Shown one piece after another: positions 45,420-55,270 of a stretch of DNA of 64,000 nucleotides; position 1 is the first letter of the stretch, and each line of letters begins with the position of its first letter. This DNA comes from Bacteroidia bacterium (GTDB lineage Bacteria; Bacteroidota; Bacteroidia; Flavobacteriales_E; Vicingaceae), in the NCBI GenBank assembly GCA_030433355.1, contig JAUIMG010000001.1, positions 310,001 through 374,000 on the forward strand. Direction: 5' to 3'. A program made the translations under genes and the position numbers. A model generated the notes under the pieces. The model made no database searches and was not told the origin of the DNA. It was given only the letters and a program-made list of their open reading frames with translations.

Positions 45420-47597
45420 TTGTCTAAGATAGGACAAATCACAGTGGTCGATAGAATTTTAAAAAAACAATCCTTAATAATCCTTCTCTTCTCAATAATA
45501 GGAGCTTTTGCACTTTACTTTCAAAGCTTATATTTTGAGTTCCTTATCAACTTTGATGATGACTTAATAATTCTCAATCATCCTGAGTTACATCAATTTA
45601 GTTTAGAAAACTTAAAAAGAATTATATTGGAGCCTCTTGAAGGACTTTACCACCCTTTAACTTCTTTAAGTTGGATGGTAGATGCTCATTTTTTTGGTTT
45701 AGATCCCTTTTATTTCCACCTACAAAACATAATTCTTCATCTTATAAATGGAGTTCTTCTGTATTTCCTAATTATAAAACTTGGATTCAATCGTCTTTCT
45801 GCCAACCTTGGTGCGCTTTTGTTTCTTATTCACCCGATGGCAGTTGAAAATGTTGCTTGGATTTCTTCAAGAAAAGATTTGCTTTTAGGGGTTTTCTTTC
45901 TTTTATCTCTGATTAGTTACATCAGGTATTTTGAAAAGCGTAGTGTTACTCGTTTTCTCATATTAAGCTTATTTTTTCTTCTAGCTTTATTAAGTAAAGC
46001 TGCAGCAGTTGTACTTCCACTTTTATTCTTACTTATCAGCTGGTATAAGGAAAGCAGCTTATTAAAGGCTAATGTTATTTCTCTAATTCCATTCTTCGTA
46101 ATTGCATTTCTTTTTGGATTGTGGAATATTCAAATACAGTCGGACGCAGGTTATATTAGAGAGGAGCTAGAGTACTCCATTATGGATAGAGTTTTTATGC
46201 TCTCTTATGGCATTCAATATTACCTTATTAAATTTTTCGTTCCTACAGATTTAAGTCCCAAGAATTTATATCCTGTAAAAGAAGATGGCTTACTGCCTAT
46301 AGTCTATTACCTAAGTGTGCTTTTAAACTTGGCGGTTGTTTTTATGCTCTATTACTTTAAAAAGCTAAGGCCACTCCTCTTATTTGCATTCTTATTTTTC
46401 TTAATTAGCATACTTCCAATTATAAAAATTATTCCTACCGGGAATGATATTGTTTCTAATAGATATGCATATATGACTTATGTTGGCTTTTATGCTATTA
46501 TACCATTCCTACTCACTAAAAAAAATATTGGAGTAATTCTTTTGCTAGGAATAACGGCCATCTTTTCCATTAAAACATATCAATACCAAAGCGTTTTTAA
46601 AAGCAGTATTGAGGTTTGGACTGCAGTTATAAATAGCCATGAAAATAATGATTGGGGAAAAGCAATGGCCTTAAATGAAAGGGGTCAGGTAAAACTTAAA
46701 AGTGGCGATAGAAAAGGGGCTCTTTCTGATATTAATGAGTCCTTAGATATAGAGCCAAGTCTAAAAAGAGCGTTAATGAATCGCTCTGTTATTTACGATC
46801 AAGCTAATCAATTGGATAATGCATTACTTGACTTAAACCAAGTTTTGGAAGACAATGAAGATAATGTAGATGCCTTGAGACTGAGAGGTATGATTCATGG
46901 TAAAAAAGGAAACTATACTGCAGCTCTAGATGACTTAAACAAAGCCATTAATTTAAATAGTGAGCGTTATGATTTATACATCAATAGAGGTATTGTTTAT
47001 TCCTTAAATGAACAAACGGAAGAAGCCCTAAGTGATTTCAATAAATCAATTCAATTAGGACAAGATGTAGAGGAAAATTATATCAATAGAGCCAATTTAT
47101 ACTTTCAGTTAGACAGTTTTAACTTAGCTAGGAAGGATTTGGAAAAGGTGTATTCCAAAAATCAAAAAATTTATAGAAACAACTACTTATTGGCAAAAGT
47201 CTATTTTGAATTAGAAGAAAATGAAAAAGGGCTAAATGTTTTAAATAAGTATGCAGGGAATCAATTATTCGCGAGCAATATAGCACAGCAATTATTAGCA
47301 GAAGGTTATGTAAAAGAGAGTATTCCGTTCTTTAATATTGCCATTGGAGATCCTCAGATTAGAGATAAAAGTCTTTATCAAAGGTCTCAAGCTTTTGCTC
47401 AATTAAAAGACTACCAAAATGCTATAGACGACTTATTTGCCATATTAGAAAATGTACCAAACCCTAAGTTCTTTTTTGAGATAGCCAATTATTATAAAGA
47501 ATTGGAAGAAAGCGAAAAAGCATGCGAGTTCTGGGAAGAAGCATCTCAGAGAAACTATCCTCCAGCTGATGCAAAAATTGCAGAATTCTGCAATTAG
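45420..47597 (+). CDS. TMTC-like membrane glycosyltransferase with TPR domain
   Basis: 725 residues. The N-terminal half (about 20-395) has about ten membrane segments and resembles TMTC/PMT-type GT-C enzymes: FDDD at 45-48 in the first loop, YHPLTSLSWMVDAHFFG, and HPMAVENVAWISSRKD near 139-154. The C-terminal half (about 410-725) is eight to nine tetratricopeptide repeats. By family such enzymes transfer sugar from a polyprenyl phosphate to proteins. The start is TTG at 45420: an in-frame stop lies two codons upstream and the next ATG is near residue 86. It diverges from the reductase/glycosyltransferase operon and overlaps the convergent DUF5686 gene by four bases. Confidence 0.75.
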   Translation: MSKIGQITVVDRILKKQSLIILLFSIIGAFALYFQSLYFEFLINFDDDLIILNHPELHQFSLENLKRIILEPLEGLYHPLTSLSWMVDAHFFGLDPFYFHLQNIILHLINGVLLYFLIIKLGFNRLSANLGALLFLIHPMAVENVAWISSRKDLLLGVFFLLSLISYIRYFEKRSVTRFLILSLFFLLALLSKAAAVVLPLLFLLISWYKESSLLKANVISLIPFFVIAFLFGLWNIQIQSDAGYIREELEYSIMDRVFMLSYGIQYYLIKFFVPTDLSPKNLYPVKEDGLLPIVYYLSVLLNLAVVFMLYYFKKLRPLLLFAFLFFLISILPIIKIIPTGNDIVSNRYAYMTYVGFYAIIPFLLTKKNIGVILLLGITAIFSIKTYQYQSVFKSSIEVWTAVINSHENNDWGKAMALNERGQVKLKSGDRKGALSDINESLDIEPSLKRALMNRSVIYDQANQLDNALLDLNQVLEDNEDNVDALRLRGMIHGKKGNYTAALDDLNKAINLNSERYDLYINRGIVYSLNEQTEEALSDFNKSIQLGQDVEENYINRANLYFQLDSFNLARKDLEKVYSKNQKIYRNNYLLAKVYFELEENEKGLNVLNKYAGNQLFASNIAQQLLAEGYVKESIPFFNIAIGDPQIRDKSLYQRSQAFAQLKDYQNAIDDLFAILENVPNPKFFFEIANYYKELEESEKACEFWEEASQRNYPPADAKIAEFCN

Positions 47598-50020
47598 AAA
47601 TTAATCGTTGTAGATAGTTTAGCCACAAAATTATCTTCCCACTTTTCGTAAGAATATTCCCCCATTCTGTAAAAAGCAGAAACTCCAAAAGAGCTTAAAC
47701 CAAGGTTTAGTAAGTTGTTAACTGCTAAACCTGTTTCCCACAAACCCTTGTCTAAAGTTTGGTAGGTTATATTTTGGTGTTGCCCACTTGTTTGCTTCAA
47801 CTCCCCAATAGCATAGGATGCAATAAGACTCAATTCAGGTTTAAAATTTTCGCCCTTGTACAATAGGTTTTTAAAATTATGTCTGAAAAAGAAATTGAAA
47901 TAGCGATCCGAATAGAATTCATTTGGTCTAACTGTTTCAAAGCTATATTCAGTAGCAAGAAGCAGTCCACTGCTAAAAGTTCCTTGTGTTCTAAACTGTG
48001 TAGTTAATGGAATTTCTCCTGCAATAAAACCTCCTGCAATTCTAAAAGAACTCACTCCAATACCTTTCCATAAAATACTTTGGTCTATTTTCAAATCTAC
48101 CCTTTGATATTCGAAATCACCATCCAAAAAATTATCAAATCCTTGTGTAAATCTTAAATGTACTACAGGATATTTAGTAGAAACAGGAAACTTCATTCCA
48201 AACATTTCAGCAAACTTCTCTTTATAACTATATCTAAGGTCTACACCGGTCTCAACCAGATTGAATTCAGAGTATTCTATTATTTCATTAGCATCATTTA
48301 ATTCAGAAAAAGTATAGTCCGAGTTGATAGTCCTAAATTGTTTGTTTCCAAAAAAGTTGAATTTAAAATCTCTAAACGCTCTCAATCCTAATTGAGCTTC
48401 ATACTTTTCCATTCCATCCATTCGATTGATATACAACTTTTTTAAACCTTCATTGGAAAATGTAGAGATCCTATAATTGGCAAATTGAGTACCGCCGCTT
48501 TCTACTACATCATTACTATAAGATAATTTTAACTCTATTTCTCTATTCGACTTTGGCGTCCATTTGGTATAGGCTCCATACTTCCCTGCTTGATCTTTCA
48601 GCCCATAAGCACCGTAGCCTCCAATTCTAAAGCCTTTTATAAACTTATCATTCGTTTCTGCTCCTAAACCCAATCGAAAGCCTTCGTAATCATTAAAATC
48701 CATGACATATTTTATGGGGAAATCAATCGGACCCCATGGAACTGATCCTGTAGCGAAGGTTTTAAAAAGTAAAATCTTCTCATCTAAATTGGCTTCATCT
48801 CCAATGCTATCCATATATTGATATGTCAGTTTTTCTTTTTCATCCAAACTATCAATACGATAATTATTCCAAAAGTCTTCACTCTGCTTTCCTGCCTTTG
48901 GATCAAGACTCAATATCGTATTTCCAATTTCTTTCTTTTCCAAGGCAGACTCTAATCGGATATTTTTCAAATAAGACCTGCCGATTCCCTTCGCCTTTGC
49001 CTCATCAAACTCGATATTATTAAACACTATATTGGTATTTAGCTGAACAGGAAACCATTGCTTGTTGTCTACCAATTCATACTTCTGTTGTATTTTAATT
49101 TCAATATCGTCCTGTTCTTCGGGCTCTGCAATTAAATTCTGTATAGCATAGCCATTGGTATTTAAGTAAATAACTCCTTTCAATGCATCAAAATTTTTCC
49201 CTTTTCTAGCCTGAAACCTTATGGTGTAAATGGTATCGCTATTTTCTATTAGAGTATCTGAAAGAATAAATAAATACTTAGAAGTACTTCCTTTGCTTAT
49301 GGGGCTTAGATAATCATTACCAAAAAGACTAATGTAATTGTTGTATAGCGAAAAGGATTGCAACTGAGTTCCAATCAAAGAAAATATCGGGTTTTTTAAG
49401 CCAGAAATTCTGGAAGCTACCACCACCTCTTTCGTATTGTCCGGTGGAATATGACTTCTCTCGGTAATCGATTCCATCATAAAAAGATGCTGCTTGCTAA
49501 AAAGTTCATAGGTCTTTTGATCTGTAGTATCTAGTTTCTGAATAGAGTCTTGATTGGCTAAAATAGTACTGTCTAAATCTCCGGTAAAGATTAGTTTGTT
49601 GTAAGATTCGTAGTAAAACTCTGTAGCCTTTTCTGGATTATTTACATTTCTGTTCTCTATAGCTAGATTTATTAAACGATGTGCCGGATTAATTCCTGGT
49701 AAAATTTCCACCTCTTTAAGTTTTACCGAAATAGGACTCATAAAGACGGTAGAACCATTCTTAAAATTAGAAGCTTTTAATTCTTTGAGCTTATAGCCCA
49801 AATAGCTAAACTTTAGTGTTGTTAACTCTTTATCTGTTCTAATTTTAAATTTCCCATCTATATCTGTGGTGGTACCAAGAAAACTTTCATTAATAACAAT
49901 ATTAACAAAGGCAAGGGGCGCCTTGGTGACAGAGTCTTTTACAACTCCTTCATAAGTTGTTTGTGCATCCAAACTCAAAAAAACAAAGGCAAAAAGAAGA
50001 ATACTTAAATAAATTTTCAT
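47594..50020 (-). CDS. DUF5686 outer-membrane protein with carboxypeptidase-like domain
   Basis: 808 residues. A signal peptide (1-19, ending SLDAQ) is followed by a carboxypeptidase-regulatory-like beta domain (about 22-100: YEGVVKDSVTKAPLAFVNIV, TDIDGKFKI), then a DUF5686 body predicted as a beta-rich barrel to the end (KLSTTINF). The same order is found in many Bacteroidota surface proteins; the role is unknown, and a TonB-independent barrel is plausible. No plug domain is present. It is monocistronic and overlaps the TMTC-like gene at the stop codons. Confidence 0.85.
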   Translation of the reverse strand: MKIYLSILLFAFVFLSLDAQTTYEGVVKDSVTKAPLAFVNIVINESFLGTTTDIDGKFKIRTDKELTTLKFSYLGYKLKELKASNFKNGSTVFMSPISVKLKEVEILPGINPAHRLINLAIENRNVNNPEKATEFYYESYNKLIFTGDLDSTILANQDSIQKLDTTDQKTYELFSKQHLFMMESITERSHIPPDNTKEVVVASRISGLKNPIFSLIGTQLQSFSLYNNYISLFGNDYLSPISKGSTSKYLFILSDTLIENSDTIYTIRFQARKGKNFDALKGVIYLNTNGYAIQNLIAEPEEQDDIEIKIQQKYELVDNKQWFPVQLNTNIVFNNIEFDEAKAKGIGRSYLKNIRLESALEKKEIGNTILSLDPKAGKQSEDFWNNYRIDSLDEKEKLTYQYMDSIGDEANLDEKILLFKTFATGSVPWGPIDFPIKYVMDFNDYEGFRLGLGAETNDKFIKGFRIGGYGAYGLKDQAGKYGAYTKWTPKSNREIELKLSYSNDVVESGGTQFANYRISTFSNEGLKKLYINRMDGMEKYEAQLGLRAFRDFKFNFFGNKQFRTINSDYTFSELNDANEIIEYSEFNLVETGVDLRYSYKEKFAEMFGMKFPVSTKYPVVHLRFTQGFDNFLDGDFEYQRVDLKIDQSILWKGIGVSSFRIAGGFIAGEIPLTTQFRTQGTFSSGLLLATEYSFETVRPNEFYSDRYFNFFFRHNFKNLLYKGENFKPELSLIASYAIGELKQTSGQHQNITYQTLDKGLWETGLAVNNLLNLGLSSFGVSAFYRMGEYSYEKWEDNFVAKLSTTINF

Positions 50021-50084
50021 CCTACAAAAGAAAAGAATTGGGCTTTTATCTGAATCATTAAATGACGAAAGGTATTTTTACACT

Positions 50085-51107
50085 ATGACTGCTAAGGTAT
50101 ATGATAAGTTACAATTGTTGAGAAAATTTTCTTTTCAAAGAGCAGTTAATTCCTTTCAAGTTATTTTTAGTTTTTACATCTCTCGCCTTTTCAAAATCAA
50201 TTGGCATTGGGGAAACCCCATGGCTATTGCCATTGAGCCAACTACGGCTTGTAATTTAGGCTGTCCTGAATGCCCAAGTGGGCTGAAACAATTTAGCAGA
50301 CCAACTGGAAATTTAAAAGAAGAATTTTACAAAGAAGTAATCAATCAAGTGGCCAAAGATTCCTTTTATCTTACCTTTTATTTCCAAGGGGAGCCCTATA
50401 TCAATAAAGATTTCTTGTCGATGGTGGAATATGCAAACACAAAACGCATCTACACAGCCACTTCTACCAATGCACATTTTCTTAATGATGCAAATGCAAA
50501 AAGAACAGTTGAATCAGGGCTCGACCGTTTAATTATTTCTATAGACGGCAGTACCCAAGAAGTTTATGAATCGTATCGAAAAGAAGGAGAATTGGCTAAA
50601 GTAATTGAAGGAACTAAAAATATAATGAAGTGGAAAAAAGAGTTAAAATCTAGAACCCCTTATGTTATTTTTCAGTTCTTAGTAGTAAAACCCAATGAGC
50701 ATCAAATTGAGGAAGTCAGAGCGATGGCAGACGAATTAGGAGTGGATGAATTAAAGTTAAAAACAGCCCAGATTTACGATTATGAAAATGGAAACGATTT
50801 GATTCCCACCATAGAAAAGTATTCTCGTTACAAAAAGGAAACAAATGGTAGCTACTCTATAAAGAATAGCCTAGAAAATGCTTGTTGGAAAATGTGGCAT
50901 TCTTGTGTAATTACTTGGGATGGTAAAGTAATTCCGTGCTGTTTTGATAAAGATGCTAATTTTAGTCAAGGCTCTTTGGAGCACAACAGTTTCCAAGAAA
51001 TATGGAAAGGAGAAAACTATAAAAATTTTAGAGCTACCTTATTGAAAGGAAGAAAGCACATTGAGATTTGTAAAAACTGTTCTGAAGGAACGCAGGTTTG
51101 GGCTTAG
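50085..51107 (+). CDS. Radical SAM/SPASM domain protein
   Basis: 340 residues. The radical SAM cluster motif is CxxxCxxC at Cys56, Cys60 and Cys63 (EPTTACNLGCPECPSG). Further radical SAM features are FYFQGEPYIN near 101-110 and LIISIDGS near 147-154. The C-terminal SPASM region has CWKMWHSC, VIPCCFDKD and ICKNC, enough cysteines for an auxiliary cluster. SPASM proteins modify peptides or sugars, or mature enzymes; no precursor peptide is recognised nearby. A TAttTTTA box lies four bases before the ATG. It abuts convergent frr. Confidence 0.87.
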   Translation: MTAKVYDKLQLLRKFSFQRAVNSFQVIFSFYISRLFKINWHWGNPMAIAIEPTTACNLGCPECPSGLKQFSRPTGNLKEEFYKEVINQVAKDSFYLTFYFQGEPYINKDFLSMVEYANTKRIYTATSTNAHFLNDANAKRTVESGLDRLIISIDGSTQEVYESYRKEGELAKVIEGTKNIMKWKKELKSRTPYVIFQFLVVKPNEHQIEEVRAMADELGVDELKLKTAQIYDYENGNDLIPTIEKYSRYKKETNGSYSIKNSLENACWKMWHSCVITWDGKVIPCCFDKDANFSQGSLEHNSFQEIWKGENYKNFRATLLKGRKHIEICKNCSEGTQVWA

Positions 51108-51671
51108 TTATACCTTCATAATATCTGCTTCTTTTGCAGCATAAACGCTATCTACTTTAGCTCCATATTTATTAGTCAACTCTTGTATCTCCTCCACCAA
51201 GCCTTTTGCTTGGTCTTCTGCTAAGCCGTCTTTTTCTAACTTTTTAATCTCATCATTAGCGTCTCTACGAGCATTTCGAATACTCACTTTAGCGTCTTCT
51301 GACTCTGCTTTAGCTTGTTTTGCCAAATCTTTTCTCCTTTCTTCAGTTAATTGAGGAATGTTAATTAAGATCATTTCTCCATTATTCTGTGGGTTTAATC
51401 CCAAATTAGAATTGATAATTGCTCTTTCAATAGGCTCAAGCATTGCTTTTTCCCATGGTTGAATAGTTAATGTACGAGCATCTAAAGTGCCAACATTGGC
51501 AACTTGAGCTAAAGGTGTTTGAGAACCATAATAATCTACCATAACACTAGACACCATAGATGGGTTTGCCTTACCCGCTCTAATTTTCGTTAATTCCTTT
51601 TCAAAGTGCACAATGGCACCTTGCATAGCTTCTTCTGCTGAGGCTAAAATAAAATCAATTTCTTCTTCCAT
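51108..51671 (-). CDS. frr: Ribosome recycling factor
   Basis: 187 residues. It splits the post-termination ribosome together with EF-G. Conserved blocks are KIRAGKANPSMV (29-40), VDYYGSQTPLAQVANV, LTIQPWEKAMLEPIERAI and LTEERRKDLAKQAKAE. Length is standard. pyrH, its frequent partner, lies about 650 bases away on the same strand, separated by a lipoprotein gene on the other strand. Confidence 0.97.
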   Translation of the reverse strand: MEEEIDFILASAEEAMQGAIVHFEKELTKIRAGKANPSMVSSVMVDYYGSQTPLAQVANVGTLDARTLTIQPWEKAMLEPIERAIINSNLGLNPQNNGEMILINIPQLTEERRKDLAKQAKAESEDAKVSIRNARRDANDEIKKLEKDGLAEDQAKGLVEEIQELTNKYGAKVDSVYAAKEADIMKV

Positions 51672-51755
51672 GAGATTTAGTTTTGCACTGCAAATTAAAT
51701 AAAAGATTACGCTTTAATGAGAAAATTTTTATACTTGTTATAATTATTAAATGAC

Positions 51756-52322
51756 GTGAAGCATCTTCTCTACCTTATTCTATTAATCACTATTACCATA
51801 TTCTCCTCATGTAAAGATGATGAGCAAAAAAAAATATGTGAAGACATTGGATGCAGTTCAGGTAGAGTTTGTGAAAACAACTTATGCGTTTGCTCTGATA
51901 GTAGGTTTGTTGGCAATAATTGTGAATTGCAGAAAGAACCTAAGTCAATCTCCTTAAAAAGTATTGAAGTACTGAAATACCCATCAAAAAGAATTGATGG
52001 AAGTAATTGGGACACCAATAGCCCTCCAGATCTTTATATAACAATATATCAATCAATCGACCCCATTTGGTTATTACCCAATGTAATTGTTGATGGGGGG
52101 TTGAATCAAAGCCTTTTTATTCCTATAGATAGCGCCCAAATAGTAAATGTAGAGGAACAACACACTATAAGTTTATACGATGATGATGGGAGCTTGGTTG
52201 ATAAGTTTATGGCAGGAGTTTTATTTACCCCATATAATGATACCAATGGGTTTCCTGAAAAAATTACTGTAGATACGGGTGGACTAGTAGCCTATGAACT
52301 AACTTTAGAATATAGCTTTTAA
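51756..52322 (+). CDS. EGF-like lipoprotein of unknown function
   Basis: 188 residues. A signal peptide ends in a lipobox (IFSSC, Cys19). Residues about 30-60 form an EGF-like cysteine cluster ([19 protein letters not shown]). The rest is a beta-rich domain with no recognised family. The start is GTG at 51756; an ATG five bases upstream is out of frame. It sits as an insertion between frr and pyrH, which are commonly adjacent, and overlaps the pyrH stop by four bases. Confidence 0.7.
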   Translation: MKHLLYLILLITITIFSSCKDDEQKKICEDIGCSSGRVCENNLCVCSDSRFVGNNCELQKEPKSISLKSIEVLKYPSKRIDGSNWDTNSPPDLYITIYQSIDPIWLLPNVIVDGGLNQSLFIPIDSAQIVNVEEQHTISLYDDDGSLVDKFMAGVLFTPYNDTNGFPEKITVDTGGLVAYELTLEYSF

Positions 52323-53029
52323 AACTCAACTAAAGTTCCTATTTCTTCTTTTCCTTTTACTACTTGAATTAAATTACCTGGGGTATTCATATCGAAAACA
52401 ACTATAGGCAGTTTGTTTTCATTGCATAAGGTAAATGCAGTCAGGTCCATTACGTTTAACCCTTTCTCATAAACTTCGCTAAATGAAATTGTATCGTACT
52501 TCACGGCATCTGCATTTTTCTCAGGGTCAGAATCATAAATACCATCTACTCGAGTTCCTTTTAAAATCACATCTGCTTCTACTTCAATTGCTCTTAAACT
52601 AGCTGCTGTATCTGTTGTGAAATATGGATTACCGGTACCAGCTCCAAAAATAACCACTCTGCCCTTTTCTAGATGCCTAACGGCTTTCCTTCTAATATAA
52701 GGTTCTGCTATTTGTTCCATCTTAATAGCAGTTTGCAATCTTGTATACACGTTCAACTCTTCTAAAGCAGATTGCAAAGCCATGCTGTTAATAACAGTTG
52801 CTAGCATACCCATATAATCTCCTTGAACTCTTTCAATACCACCTTCTTCTGCTTGAATTCCTCTAAAAATATTACCCCCACCTATAACAATTGCAACCTC
52901 CACTCCTGAATCTACTACTTCTTTAATTTCTTTAGCATATTGGTTCAATCTCTTATGATCAATTCCAAATTCTTTCTCCCCCATTAGGGCTTCACCGCTT
53001 AGTTTTAAAAGGATTCTTTTGTAGGCCAT
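52319..53029 (-). CDS. pyrH: Uridylate kinase
   Basis: 236 residues, amino-acid-kinase fold. It phosphorylates UMP to UDP. Motifs are [11 protein letters not shown] (7-17), [10 protein letters not shown] (about 48-57), the UMP-site [11 protein letters not shown] near 131-141, and [14 protein letters not shown] near 155-168. Length is typical of the hexameric bacterial enzyme. It is preceded on the same strand by rpsB-tsf, but a strong terminator separates it from tsf. Confidence 0.96.
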   Translation of the reverse strand: MAYKRILLKLSGEALMGEKEFGIDHKRLNQYAKEIKEVVDSGVEVAIVIGGGNIFRGIQAEEGGIERVQGDYMGMLATVINSMALQSALEELNVYTRLQTAIKMEQIAEPYIRRKAVRHLEKGRVVIFGAGTGNPYFTTDTAASLRAIEVEADVILKGTRVDGIYDSDPEKNADAVKYDTISFSEVYEKGLNVMDLTAFTLCNENKLPIVVFDMNTPGNLIQVVKGKEEIGTLVEF

Positions 53030-53084
53030 GGTTAAAATATTAATATCTCAAGTTTACTAATTATGTTGCTATTACGATATGGGT

Positions 53085-53116
53085 CAAAAAAAAGAGAGAA
53101 TTAAAATTCTCTCTTT
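53085..53116 (-). terminator. Intrinsic terminator of rpsB-tsf
   Basis: An 11-bp stem (AAAGAGAGAAT, 53091-53101, with ATTCTCTCTTT, 53106-53116) around a TAAA loop, followed by eight T on the minus strand. It starts eight bases after the tsf stop. Confidence 0.92.
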
Positions 53117-53123
53117 ATTATAT

Positions 53124-53957
53124 TTAAACTAGTGAGCTTCGTTTGAAGTCTGTAACTGTCAAGTCTTTGTCTACTGACTTTAAATAACTTTTAACAGTTT
53201 CTTTGTTATCGACAAAATATTGCTGATTCAATAAAGTATTCTCTTTATAATACTTATGCAATTTTCCTTCAGCAATTTTTTCAATAATTTGCTCAGGCTT
53301 GCCTTCTTTCTTCGCCTGCTCTCTTCCGATCTCTAGTTCTCTAGCCTTAATTTCATCACTTACTTGATCAGCGTCTAATGCTACAGGGTTCATTGCAGCA
53401 ATTTGCATAGCAACATTCTTACCTGCTTGAGCACTTTCTTCTCCCTCTTTATTTAAGCCAACTGCAGTTGCAGTTTTAAAACCTGGATGATTGTATGCTA
53501 TAACTTGATTTGCTTCAATTACTGCTAAATCAGAAAGCTCAATTTTCTCACCTATCTTTCCTACTTCTTCCGTAATCTTATCTGTTATGCTCTGTCCGTC
53601 AGTATAATTAGAAGATAATAAAGCATCAAGCGCATTTATTTTGTTATCTAATGCAATTTGTAAAATATTCTTTGCAGTGCCAACAAATTCTTCATTTTTA
53701 GCAACGAAATCTGTTTCGCAATTTAATGTAATAACTGCTCCAAATTTGTTATCTGCAGTTGTCCCTGCAATAACAACGCCTTCGTTTGCATCTCTATCGC
53801 TTCTTTTTTCAGCAACTTTTTGTCCTTTCTTTCTTAAGATTTCAATTGCTTTATCAAAATCGCCATCTGCTTCAACTAAAGCTTTTTTGCAATCCATCAT
53901 TCCAGCACCCGTGTGCTTTCTTAATTTATTTACTTCGCTAGCTGTGATATTAGCCAT
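53124..53957 (-). CDS. tsf: Elongation factor Ts
   Basis: 277 residues. It is the nucleotide-exchange factor for EF-Tu. The N-terminal UBA-like domain (VNKLRKHTGAGMMDCKKAL, written in parts) is followed by the core with LNCETDFVAKNEEF near 78-91 and a second dimerisation subdomain. The C-terminal module ends FKRSSLV. It follows rpsB by 17 bases in the usual order. Confidence 0.96.
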   Translation of the reverse strand: MANITASEVNKLRKHTGAGMMDCKKALVEADGDFDKAIEILRKKGQKVAEKRSDRDANEGVVIAGTTADNKFGAVITLNCETDFVAKNEEFVGTAKNILQIALDNKINALDALLSSNYTDGQSITDKITEEVGKIGEKIELSDLAVIEANQVIAYNHPGFKTATAVGLNKEGEESAQAGKNVAMQIAAMNPVALDADQVSDEIKARELEIGREQAKKEGKPEQIIEKIAEGKLHKYYKENTLLNQQYFVDNKETVKSYLKSVDKDLTVTDFKRSSLV

Positions 53958-53974
53958 GATATTATTTTTTAAAA

Positions 53975-54772
53975 TTATTTTGTTGCTTCTTCTTTTTTCT
54001 CTTCCTTCTTTTCTTGTGCAGGAGCAGCCTCTTCTTTAGCAGCTTTAGCTTTTTCTACTGCCGCTTTGTTCTTTTCTTTCTCTCCTTTTCTTTCTTCTAA
54101 ACCTACTTTAATTGACTCTGTAATAACCTCTAAAATCTTATCGATAGATTTTGCAGCATCATCATTTGCAGGAATAGGGAAATCAACTTGTGTTGGATCT
54201 GAATTGGTATCAACAATTGCAAAAGTTGGAATATTTAACTTTTTAGCCTCAGCTACAGCAATGTGTTCTTTTTTGATATCTACCACAAATAATGCAGAAG
54301 GCAATCTATTCAAGTCAGCAATGGAACCTAAATCTCTTTCCAATTTAGCTCTCTGACGAGTAATTTGTAACCTTTCTCTTTTTGAAAGCACATCGAAAGT
54401 ACCATCTTTCATCATATTATCGATAGAAGACATTTTTCTAACAGCTTTTCTGATCGTAGCAAAGTTGGTTAACATACCACCTGGCCATCTTTCAGTAACG
54501 TAAGGCATATTAATAGCACTTACTCTTGTTTCCATTGCTTCTTTCGCTTGTTTCTTTGTTGCTACGAAAAGCACTTTTTTACCTGATTTTGCAATTTGCT
54601 GAACAGCATTTGCAGCTTCCTCTAACTTAACCACTGTTTTGTTAAGGTCGATAATGTGGATTCCATTCTTCTCCATGAAAATATATGGAGCCATTCTTGG
54701 ATGCCACTTTCTTTTTAAATGTCCAAAATGAACACCTGCCTGCAATAGGTCTTTGTAATCTGTTTTTGCCAT
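53975..54772 (-). CDS. rpsB: 30S ribosomal protein S2
   Basis: 265 residues. S2 binds the 30S body and is the typical partner of tsf. Conserved blocks are [34 protein letters not shown], and [18 protein letters not shown]. The C-terminus is a Lys/Glu/Ala-rich tail of about 35 residues, common in Bacteroidota. It has a 110-base leader with two stem-loops, a likely site of autoregulation. Confidence 0.96.
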   Translation of the reverse strand: MAKTDYKDLLQAGVHFGHLKRKWHPRMAPYIFMEKNGIHIIDLNKTVVKLEEAANAVQQIAKSGKKVLFVATKKQAKEAMETRVSAINMPYVTERWPGGMLTNFATIRKAVRKMSSIDNMMKDGTFDVLSKRERLQITRQRAKLERDLGSIADLNRLPSALFVVDIKKEHIAVAEAKKLNIPTFAIVDTNSDPTQVDFPIPANDDAAKSIDKILEVITESIKVGLEERKGEKEKNKAAVEKAKAAKEEAAPAQEKKEEKKEEATK

Positions 54773-54802
54773 TTTATTTGTGTTTACATTCGATTAATAC
54801 GC

Positions 54803-54868
54803 AACCCTTAAGTAGTGAATATAAATTCAGTCTTAAGGGTTTTGATACTAAACACACCCAATGGGGTG
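54803..54868 (-). promoter_or_regulatory. Structured leader upstream of rpsB-tsf
   Basis: Two inverted repeats in the 110-base gap between rpsI and rpsB. The major one pairs 54803-54812 with 54832-54841 (ten perfect pairs, CCCTTAAG core), with an inner five-pair stem (54816-54820 with 54825-54829) and an ATAA loop. The smaller pairs CACCC (54855-54859) with GGGTG (54864-54868). Neither is followed by a T-run on the minus strand, so they are not intrinsic terminators. Confidence 0.55.
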
Positions 54869-54882
54869 ATGACTATAATTAA

Positions 54883-55269
54883 TTAACGTTTACTAAACTG
54901 GAATTTCTTTCTAGCTTTCTTCTGACCTGGCTTCTTTCTTTCTACCATTCTAGGATCTCTTGTCATTAATCCTTCTTTCTTTAAAGCGGGCTTAGATTCA
55001 GCATCAATTTCAACTAAAGCTCTAGACATAGCTAAGCGCATTGCTTCTGCTTGTCCTGTAACTCCGCCACCGCTGATATTAGCTTTAACATCGTATTTAC
55101 CTTCCGTATCTGTTAAGATAAATGCTTGGTTAATTCTGTATTGCAATGCAACAGTTGGAAAATATTCTTTGTAATCTTTTCCGTTAACTGTAAAATTCCC
55201 TTTTCCTTTGGAAAGGTAAATCCTCGCAACCGATTTTTTTCTTCTTCCTATGGTGTTAACTACGTCCAT
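54883..55269 (-). CDS. rpsI: 30S ribosomal protein S9
   Basis: 128 residues. S9 lies in the 30S head with its C-terminal tail reaching the P-site tRNA. GRRKKSVARIYL, ISGGGVTGQAEAMRLAMSRAL and the basic tail ending KKARKKFQFSKR are characteristic. It starts one base after rplM, the conserved rplM-rpsI pair. Confidence 0.97.
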   Translation of the reverse strand: MDVVNTIGRRKKSVARIYLSKGKGNFTVNGKDYKEYFPTVALQYRINQAFILTDTEGKYDVKANISGGGVTGQAEAMRLAMSRALVEIDAESKPALKKEGLMTRDPRMVERKKPGQKKARKKFQFSKR

Positions 55270-55270
55270 A

